The position numbers and the translations under genes are program-made. Of a stretch of DNA of 64,000 nt, positions 59,038 to 64,000 are shown piece after piece. The stretch covers positions 310,001 through 374,000 of the forward strand of contig CBFHJH010000001.1 in the NCBI GenBank assembly GCA_965656185.1, read 5' to 3'. The first letter of the stretch is position 1, and every line of letters begins with the position of its first letter. The notes beneath the pieces are model-generated. The model had not been told where the DNA came from. It ran no database searches and saw only the letters and a program-made list of their open reading frames with translations. This stretch comes from Croceimicrobium sp965656185. Lineage in GTDB: Bacteria; Bacteroidota; Bacteroidia; Flavobacteriales; Schleiferiaceae.

Positions 59038-60351
59038 ATGAACATGAATAGAATAGCTTTAAGCCTCACTTTAGCTATAGGTGTATTTCTTCTTAAAGGT
59101 CAAGATATTAAGGTTCTTTCTGGCCCCATGTTGGGCTATGCCGATATGCGCGAAGCAGTGGTTTGGCTGCAGTTAAAGGAAAAGTCAGCGGTGCAAATTG
59201 AGTATTGGGATGTGGGAAGTCCTGAAAAGCATTATTTCTCCGAAACCGTAGGTACCTCTCCCGCTACAGGAAACACCGCGAAATTATACCTAAGGAACCT
59301 AGAGCCAGACCGGACTTACGCCTACAATGTCTTGGTCGATGGAGACCTGCAATCCTTTGATTATGAATTAGACTTCAAGACCGAGCCGCAGTGGGATTAT
59401 CGCCGACAGCCGCCCCATTTTAAGATTGCCCTAGGTTCATGTTTGTATATCAATGAAAGTGCTTACGATAGACCTGGTAAACCTTACGGTGGAGAGTATC
59501 AGATCCTGGAATCTATTCTAGATAAAGAACCCGAGGCGATGTTGTGGCTAGGCGATAATATTTATTTGCGTCCGGCCGATTGGTGGTCACGCAGTGGCTA
59601 TTTAGCACGCTACACGCATACCCGCAAACTTCCGGAGCTCCAGGAATTATTGGCCTCGTGTAATAATTATGCCATTTGGGACGATCATGATTTTGGACCA
59701 AATGACGCAAGTGGTAGCTGGGTCCACCGCGATTTAGCATTGGAGATGTTTAAGTTGTTCTGGGCCAATCCAACTTATGGTTACCGCGATATGCCTTCTA
59801 CTTTCAGCGCGTTTAATTTTCGCGATTGCGACTTTGTGATGCTGGATAATCGCTTTTACCGCACGGAGACTAGTGATAATCATCAGGAACAGATGTTTGG
59901 TAAAAAGCAGATCGATAGGACGATCGACCTTTTAAAGCAAAGCAGAGCGCCTTTTAAGTTTGTCTTAGCAGGAAGCCAGATACTCAATACGGCGAAAGTT
60001 TATGAGAATTTCAGCAATTTTGAGGAAGAGCGGACCTATTTCTTAGAAAGGCTGGAGCTGGAAGGCTTGAACAATGTGATCTTTTTAACCGGTGATCGTC
60101 ATCATAGTGAAGTAATGAAAATGGAATTCGCCAATGGGAATGCTGTATACGAGTTCACTGTTTCACCCTTAACTAGCGGAGCCAATTCCAGAGTTAATGA
60201 AGATAATCAATTCAGGGTTGAAGGATCATTGATCCAAGACCGGAACTTTGCGACCATCGAAATTAGTGGCGACCGTAAAGAGCGAAGTCTTTTATTGGAA
60301 TTTTTTGATTCGGATGGTAATCTACTTTATCAATATCGCTTAAATGAGTGA
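59038..60351 (+). CDS. PhoD-like phosphatase (alkaline phosphatase D family)
   Basis: A 437-aa exported phosphoesterase with a signal peptide (MNMNRIALSLTLAIGVFLLKG). An N-terminal fibronectin-like domain (about residues 25-120) is followed by the metallophosphatase: IALGSCLYINESAYDRPG, MLWLGDNIYLRPADW, NNYAIWDDHDFGPNDASG, FVMLDNRFYR, FVLAGSQILN and FLTGDRHHSEV. The GDN, DDHD and GDRHH motifs hold the metals. It should hydrolyse phosphomonoesters or diesters outside the cytoplasm. It is followed by a terminator. Confidence 0.92.
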   Translation: MNMNRIALSLTLAIGVFLLKGQDIKVLSGPMLGYADMREAVVWLQLKEKSAVQIEYWDVGSPEKHYFSETVGTSPATGNTAKLYLRNLEPDRTYAYNVLVDGDLQSFDYELDFKTEPQWDYRRQPPHFKIALGSCLYINESAYDRPGKPYGGEYQILESILDKEPEAMLWLGDNIYLRPADWWSRSGYLARYTHTRKLPELQELLASCNNYAIWDDHDFGPNDASGSWVHRDLALEMFKLFWANPTYGYRDMPSTFSAFNFRDCDFVMLDNRFYRTETSDNHQEQMFGKKQIDRTIDLLKQSRAPFKFVLAGSQILNTAKVYENFSNFEEERTYFLERLELEGLNNVIFLTGDRHHSEVMKMEFANGNAVYEFTVSPLTSGANSRVNEDNQFRVEGSLIQDRNFATIEISGDRKERSLLLEFFDSDGNLLYQYRLNE

Positions 60352-60376
60352 TTTACATTTTGAAATCTATTTATTT

Positions 60377-60404
60377 AAAGCGCTGTTTTTCAGCGCTTTT
60401 TTTT
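60377..60404 (+). terminator. Rho-independent terminator
   Basis: AAAGCGCTG, loop TTTTT, CAGCGCTTT, then further Ts. It lies 25 bases after the PhoD-like stop. Confidence 0.87.
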
Positions 60405-60460
60405 ATCCTTATTAAAGTAAATTATAGACGCAAGAGAATAAGGCTTGGTGGTGCTGTATT

Positions 60461-60487
60461 AACATTTATAAATGTTTATTACATTTG
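60461..60487 (+). promoter_or_regulatory. XRE gene promoter with 16-bp palindrome
   Basis: The perfect palindrome AACATTTATAAATGTT (60461-60476) lies immediately before a TACATTTG -7 box (60480-60487), the usual place for an autorepressor operator. The CDS ATG at 60502 is 14 nt after the box. No -33 TTTG was found at normal spacing. Confidence 0.5.
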
Positions 60488-60501
60488 ATGAAAAATCTAT
60501 T

Positions 60502-61008
60502 ATGGATCCTGTAGCCCAGAGAATTAAGGAGCTAATCGAAGAGCTTGCGCTTAGCAATAAAGACTTTGCAGAAAGTATTGATATTGCACCAGCTATTATC
60601 AGCCATGTCCTAAGTGGTAGAAATAAGCCATCTCTTCACTTAGTTCAGCAAATTACAAATGTATATACAGATGTTAATCTAGCCTACCTACTACAAGGCA
60701 AGGGGGATTTAATGTTACGTACCGACGACCCTAGGCCATCTTCTAATGCGTCTAATACTGATCCCGGAATAGGCCCACTTCCCGCAGGAGCGCGCTACGT
60801 ACAAGCCCCATCTGGCTTTCCTTTACCGAAAAAGGAAGGTCCTAAGGCACCAAAAGAAGATGTAGAGCCCATAAAAGAGACTCCAGTTAAAGATAAGGAT
60901 GAAGAATTAACAAATGTATATACAAATGTTAATTCCAGTAAACGAAAGACTATAGAGCGAATTGTTATTTTTTATGGTGATAAAAGCTTTGAAGAATACC
61001 GTCCCTAG
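60502..61008 (+). CDS. XRE-family HTH regulator with in-frame repeat
   Basis: The start chosen is ATG 60502 (MDPVAQRIKELIEELAL), giving 168 aa; an earlier in-frame ATG at 60472 lies within the palindrome and before the -7 box. The HTH is RIKELIEELALSNKDFAESIDIAPAIISHVLSGRNKPSLHLVQQI (about residues 7-51), followed by YTDVNLAYLLQGKG. A low-complexity linker rich in Pro, Lys and Glu (about 75-135) joins a C-terminal IERIVIFYGDKSFEEYRP, which is typical of Bacteroidota regulators of this type. The peptide TNVYT(D/N)VN occurs twice, 85 codons apart, from a 23/24 identical DNA repeat. Confidence 0.83.
   Translation: MDPVAQRIKELIEELALSNKDFAESIDIAPAIISHVLSGRNKPSLHLVQQITNVYTDVNLAYLLQGKGDLMLRTDDPRPSSNASNTDPGIGPLPAGARYVQAPSGFPLPKKEGPKAPKEDVEPIKETPVKDKDEELTNVYTNVNSSKRKTIERIVIFYGDKSFEEYRP
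60655..60678 (+). repeat. Direct repeat in XRE gene, copy 1
   Basis: A 24-bp sequence whose centre is the palindrome TGTATATACA. It encodes TNVYTDVN and is identical at 23 of 24 bases to the copy at 60910. Confidence 0.6.
60910..60933 (+). repeat. Direct repeat in XRE gene, copy 2
   Basis: This copy encodes TNVYTNVN and lies 255 bp (85 codons) after copy 1, preserving the reading frame. Confidence 0.6.
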
Positions 61009-61031
61009 CTTTTATTTCTAGCATTCCTTCT

Positions 61032-61039
61032 TATTTTTG
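61032..61039 (+). promoter_or_regulatory. -7 box TATTTTTG for DUF6580 gene
   Basis: A perfect TAnnTTTG, 16 nt before the ATG at 61056, with AGGAAT just ahead of the ATG as a weak ribosome site. Confidence 0.48.
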
Positions 61040-61055
61040 TGCTATAATTAGGAAT

Positions 61056-61592
61056 ATGAAAAAGCAATTGATCTTTAGCCTTGGTCTTATCGCCATCGCT
61101 TTATTAAGTAGACTCATCCCCCATTGGCCTAACTTCACAGCAATGATTGCGGTGGCATTTAGTGGTGGTGTGTTGTTTGGAAAGCGCATTCAAGCCCTTG
61201 TACTTCCACTATTGGTCCTATTTCTAGGTGATCTGATCATTAACAATACCCTTTATTTTGATGGTAGCTTTAGCTTATTCACCCATGGTTTTGCCTACAT
61301 CTATGGCGCCTACATTTTAGTAGCCCTTTTAGGTGTAATGGGTAGATCGGGCTCGTATTTGACTAAAGGTTTGGGTGCTCTTAGTGCGGCATTGATATTC
61401 TATTTAGTAACAAACTTTGGAGTGTGGCTTGGTAATCCTTTCTATGCCCAGAACCTTAGCGGTTTAATGAGTTCTTACGCCGCAGGCCTTCCATTCCTAT
61501 TGAATTCGGCCATTTCTACCTTATTCTACGGTGGGCTAATCGTTTTTGCGAAACAATTGTATGCTACTGAAAAAGTCGAAAGCGTAGCGTAG
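61056..61592 (+). CDS. DUF6580-like membrane protein (possible transporter)
   Basis: A 178-aa protein with five or six helices (LIFSLGLIAIALLSRLI, ALVLPLLVLFLGDLII, YGAYILVALLGVMG, ALSAALIFYLVTNFGVWL, NSAISTLFYGGLIVFA). The start SRLIPHWPNFTAMIAVAFSGGVLFG, with its conserved PxxxNFTxxxA element, matches DUF6580, a family likened to ECF-transporter S components. Location next to cobT hints at uptake of a cobalamin-related vitamin, but this is inference. A bidirectional hairpin separates it from the convergent cobT. Confidence 0.75.
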   Translation: MKKQLIFSLGLIAIALLSRLIPHWPNFTAMIAVAFSGGVLFGKRIQALVLPLLVLFLGDLIINNTLYFDGSFSLFTHGFAYIYGAYILVALLGVMGRSGSYLTKGLGALSAALIFYLVTNFGVWLGNPFYAQNLSGLMSSYAAGLPFLLNSAISTLFYGGLIVFAKQLYATEKVESVA

Positions 61593-61619
61593 AGTTGCAT
61601 ACACCGATATTCATACTTT

Positions 61620-61650
61620 AAAAGCTCCTCTCAAGGAGCTTTTATTTTTT
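61620..61650. terminator. Bidirectional terminator DUF6580/cobT
   Basis: AAAAGCTCCT, loop CTCA, AGGAGCTTTT, then A and TTTTTT. The right arm overlaps the cobT stop at 61642-61644, so it can also serve the opposite strand. Confidence 0.85.
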
Positions 61651-62649
61651 CAGGAAGCGCTTCATTTCATGACGCAATAGCGTCCAGAGGTAAAAGAGAG
61701 ACTCCCCTTCTAGGCTCTGCGGATAATATTCATTTAAAGCGATGGTCTCAAAGCTTAGATATTTCTCATCCTCCTTTTTAAGTAGAAACCCGAAGTCACT
61801 GCAGCTGGGGTTAATTTGACTAGCGAGACGCCAAATGAGACTGGTATGAGCATCGCAAGCTATAAACATCAGTCCAAGCTCCATACAACGGATTATGGAG
61901 CCGAGCAAGGCCGCGCTTTCAAATCCCCCATAAAAGCACAGGATATTAAAAACTTGATGACTTAAAGGGTGCTTTTTAAATGCTTTGTCAATAAAGTCAA
62001 TCTCACTCTTCTCCAAATTGATTTGAACCGTTGTTGCTAAGGACTTAATGGTCTTTTGAGGCTCTAAGGCCTTCAAGAGGGTTAAGTTGCTGGCAGACTG
62101 TCCTTTGCCGGCACTGGATAGAAAGATCAAACTAGCTTGATTGTAATGGGCCCTATCAATCATTTTCCGGCCAATGTCAAAAGCTTGATGCAGCTCTACA
62201 TCGGTCATGGCTGGATATAGGCTATAGCTTTCGGTTCCAGGCTTTACCTTACAGCTAATTAGTTTGCTGCTATGGTTTAACCAGTAATTGAAATTAGATT
62301 CAAAGGAATAAGTCAATCCGCAATCTACTAGAGTATGTCTTAAGCCTTGTTCTGGGTTTTGATCAATAATACTCTTAGAGTTCAAGCTCTCCAGAATACG
62401 GTGTTCAAGGCTCTCTGCCTTTGGGCTTTGCAGTTCCTTCGCAATCCCGTGATCGCCTAAGAAAACGAAACTTTCGGCCTGTAATAGTTTAGGCCTAGCT
62501 TTAGGGTCAAGCTGAGCTAGACGCTTAAATAGCGCTAAGTGTGCTTTGCTAAAGCCCGCACTGGATAGGCTTTCTAGTTTGTTTTGTAGCTTTTTGGGTA
62601 GGCTAGCTAATGGATGTGCTTCAAAATTTCGATTACCTAAAAGCGACAT
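61642..62649 (-). CDS. cobT: CobT, DMB phosphoribosyltransferase
   Basis: CobT activates 5,6-dimethylbenzimidazole as its alpha-ribotide for the lower loop of cobalamin. The 335-aa protein has SFVFLGDHGIAKE, matching the 'GDHGV' block of the family, YPAMTDVELHQAFDIGRKM, GFESAALLGSIIRCMELGLMFIACDAHTS and the C-terminal LEGESLFYLWTLLRHEMKRF, in which Glu316 falls at the catalytic Glu of GEGTGA. The remainder is divergent. The start overlaps the 3' end of the preceding lipoprotein gene by 17 bases. Other cob genes are absent here. Confidence 0.84.
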   Translation of the reverse strand: MSLLGNRNFEAHPLASLPKKLQNKLESLSSAGFSKAHLALFKRLAQLDPKARPKLLQAESFVFLGDHGIAKELQSPKAESLEHRILESLNSKSIIDQNPEQGLRHTLVDCGLTYSFESNFNYWLNHSSKLISCKVKPGTESYSLYPAMTDVELHQAFDIGRKMIDRAHYNQASLIFLSSAGKGQSASNLTLLKALEPQKTIKSLATTVQINLEKSEIDFIDKAFKKHPLSHQVFNILCFYGGFESAALLGSIIRCMELGLMFIACDAHTSLIWRLASQINPSCSDFGFLLKKEDEKYLSFETIALNEYYPQSLEGESLFYLWTLLRHEMKRFLKK

Positions 62650-63736
62650 CCCTTGGTTTCACGCCAATTCGCTGACTTCCTTTAAGATTGCCTACTGGAT
62701 CAAAGATTTGTAGGTCACCGATCTCTTCGATATCATTCGGGGTTTTCAAGCCATATAGCTCTTGATCTACTTCATCGAAGGCCAAGTTATAGAAATTACC
62801 TTCTACCATTGGGCTTTCACTTACTCTCCTAGCACTGGCTCCCATCGAGAAAATGTCACCAGTAGGGCTATTCCCGATGTAATACAGGGTATGGCCATTA
62901 GGGTCATAGGTCAAGGCACGAGGTTTTAGTTGATTGTCGGTGAAGTAAAGAACCGTATCAGGAACGATGGCAAAGTTGCTGTCAATGGCCATACTCATGC
63001 TATCTAAATTGTATTTCCACAAGGAACCAATGCCGCTCAAGGCAGGATTGGCTGAGTTTAGATCGCCAGCGCAAAGCACATACATGTTGTTATCCCTGTC
63101 AACCACCATGCTATTGGGGTATCTACCTACGTTTAGCTTCGTTACTAAGGTGTCTTCGGTAGTTCTCATTATGGCAATGGTGCTATCCATAATGATTGGG
63201 TCGCCGGTAAAGCTAATGAAGGCAAGGTCTTCCCAAACCATTATATCGGTAGGGTTGGTACCATAGATCTGAATATCGCCCACTACATTTTCACTGCGTG
63301 GGTTAACGATGTAAATCCCTTCATTTTCGGCTGAAGTAATATAATATCTGTTAAAAGCAGTCTGAGCCACTTTATTGATTCTCAGTAAATTGTTGGTAGA
63401 ACCTTTTAGGGTGTAGTCGTTTAAATTAGCGTAAACGATCTTTTCCGAACCAGGTAAGACTATCGCTAAAAGGTTGTTCTCCCGATCGATCATAATATCA
63501 CTGAGCTGCTGACCCATCGGATTGATATTCGCCTTACGGAAAAGGTTATTCTCTACCTGTTGGTTGGTAATGCTGTAAGAAGCAATGCTGCTAATTCCAT
63601 TCGGTGATGTCCCTTCAATACCAATAATTGCTTGACGCGCCACCGGTGCGGGTTCCGTTGTTCCACCGCCATCATCATCGGGGGTACAGGCATTAAGACT
63701 AAGAAGGGCAGAAAGACCAAAAACTAACTTCTTCAT
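62633..63736 (-). CDS. BtuG/DUF5074-like beta-propeller lipoprotein
   Basis: A 367-aa lipoprotein (MKKLVFGLSALLSLNAC, Cys17) with a Gly/Asp-rich linker and a predicted seven-bladed YncE-type propeller: QQLSDIMIDRENNLLAIVLPGSEKIVYANL, NRYYITSAENEGIYIVNPRS, NPTDIMVWEDLAFISF, GRYPNSMVVDRDNNMYVL, KPRALTYDPNGHTLYYIG and IGVKPRDVAFR. Bacteroides BtuG, which binds cobalamin at the outer membrane, belongs to this group. The overlap with cobT supports a corrinoid link. No cobalamin riboswitch is seen in the 66-bp gap upstream; assignment as BtuG itself is inference. Confidence 0.7.
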   Translation of the reverse strand: MKKLVFGLSALLSLNACTPDDDGGGTTEPAPVARQAIIGIEGTSPNGISSIASYSITNQQVENNLFRKANINPMGQQLSDIMIDRENNLLAIVLPGSEKIVYANLNDYTLKGSTNNLLRINKVAQTAFNRYYITSAENEGIYIVNPRSENVVGDIQIYGTNPTDIMVWEDLAFISFTGDPIIMDSTIAIMRTTEDTLVTKLNVGRYPNSMVVDRDNNMYVLCAGDLNSANPALSGIGSLWKYNLDSMSMAIDSNFAIVPDTVLYFTDNQLKPRALTYDPNGHTLYYIGNSPTGDIFSMGASARRVSESPMVEGNFYNLAFDEVDQELYGLKTPNDIEEIGDLQIFDPVGNLKGSQRIGVKPRDVAFR

Positions 63737-63802
63737 TGCTATAGAGTATTATCCGGTTAAAAATACATGAAAGCCTGCATATAGCAAGGATTCCTTAAAA
63801 AA

Positions 63803-64000
63803 TTACGCCTTTAGCAAGGCGCGAGCATTGGCCAAGGCTTCGGCACTTGGATCGTCTCCACTTAATAGACGCGCAATTTCTTCTTCCCGTTGGAATGGGC
63901 TTAGAGCTTTAATAGTAGTTCGGGTTTGCCCCTCCTCTGCCCTTTTCTCTACCTTGTAATGCTGTTCCGCCTTTGAAGCGATTTGAGCCAGGTGACTGAT
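63803..64000 (-). CDS. recN: RecN, DNA repair protein (C-terminal end)
   Basis: Only the last 65 residues and stop lie in the window; the rest continues beyond base 64000. The frame reads ISHLAQIASKAEQHYKVEKR and ends REEEIARLLSGDDPSAEALANARALLKA, the characteristic end of RecN (ITHLxQIAxxxxxHxxV ... RxxEIAxMLSG). RecN is an SMC-like ATPase acting in double-strand-break repair. Downstream, 66 bases separate it from the propeller lipoprotein gene, so the two may share a transcript. Confidence 0.9.
   Translation of the reverse strand: MSHLAQIASKAEQHYKVEKRAEEGQTRTTIKALSPFQREEEIARLLSGDDPSAEALANARALLKA

Noticed and set aside
63737..63802. Cobalamin riboswitch upstream of the BtuG-like gene
   Set aside because: The gap is only 66 bp, far too short for the ~200-nt structure, and no B12-box-like core is seen.
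1..64000. tRNA, rRNA or CRISPR arrays
   Set aside because: No cloverleaf with conserved GTTCRA-type arms, rRNA segments or regularly spaced palindromic repeats were recognised; the 33-bp array at 28021 has only four short, regulatory-type units.

Overview
The window looks like a chromosomal segment of a member of the Bacteroidota, probably of the Flavobacteriia/Flavobacteriales. The grounds are: many copies of the Bacteroidota -7 promoter box TAnnTTTG placed just before start codons; a type IX secretion (T9SS) cargo protein; a bacillithiol gene (bshC); families largely confined to this phylum (DUF4294, DUF3667, DUF4399, DUF6340-like, a BtuG/DUF5074-like lipoprotein, a TPR protein paired with a beta-barrel); and a spirochaete/chlamydia-style V-type ATPase operon containing a DUF2764 subunit. 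The species is not identified. No rRNA, tRNA, CRISPR array or complete insertion sequence was found. Coding density is very high, and five gene pairs overlap at their 3' ends.

Layout. 1-5.6 kb: a 5'-truncated PAP2 phosphatase, then queA with a secreted propeller-like protein, two glycosyltransferases and ftsE. 5.7-10.6 kb: a 1045-aa periplasmic TPR protein and its outer-membrane beta-barrel partner. 10.6-17.9 kb: a same-strand run of hotdog thioesterase, fabG, BatA-like VWA protein, prohibitin-like protein, pepD, HMG-CoA lyase, a newly read 46-aa ORF and a DCC-family protein. 17.9-25.4 kb: bshC, an M49 peptidase lipoprotein, a TPR lipoprotein, TerC, a T9SS cargo protein, a DUF4399 lipoprotein and an RRM protein. 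25.4-29.8 kb: a membrane GT2, then an accessory islet with the 'mobile mystery' HTH/Fic pair (mmpA intact, mmpB frameshifted), then mnmE.

29.8-39.8 kb: a 1279-aa multi-PAS protein ending in a HisKA-like helix pair without an ATPase domain, accC-DUF4294, DUF3667, tex and a thioesterase, and a SnoaL-like lipoprotein. 39.9-51.8 kb is a cation-homeostasis block: trkA-trkH (K+ uptake) runs tail to tail into a nine-gene overlapping operon, usp-ntpE-DUF2764-ntpA-ntpB-ntpD-ntpI-ntpK-usp. NtpK keeps the complete Na+ ligand set known from Enterococcus hirae. 51.8-64 kb: a FAD oxidoreductase, a TPR protein, hpf, a glycosyltransferase, a MazG-like hydrolase, a two-helix membrane protein, ALDH and M14 carboxypeptidase, a PhoD-like phosphatase, an XRE regulator with repeated operator-like DNA, and a probable cobalamin-related group (DUF6580 membrane protein, cobT, BtuG/DUF5074-like lipoprotein), ending in the 3' end of recN.

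The least ordinary region is the mmpAB islet. Upstream of mmpA lie four near-identical operator-like repeats at an exact 33-bp period. They are phased so that one fills the 20-bp spacer of a consensus TTTG-N20-TACTTTTG promoter, while the downstream Fic gene carries an N-terminal frameshift. Other points to follow: the Na+-type V-ATPase/Trk block, the kinase-like PAS protein lacking its catalytic domain, an altered G4 motif in MnmE, the XRE gene carrying a 24-bp in-frame repeat, and probable leaderless transcription at several genes.
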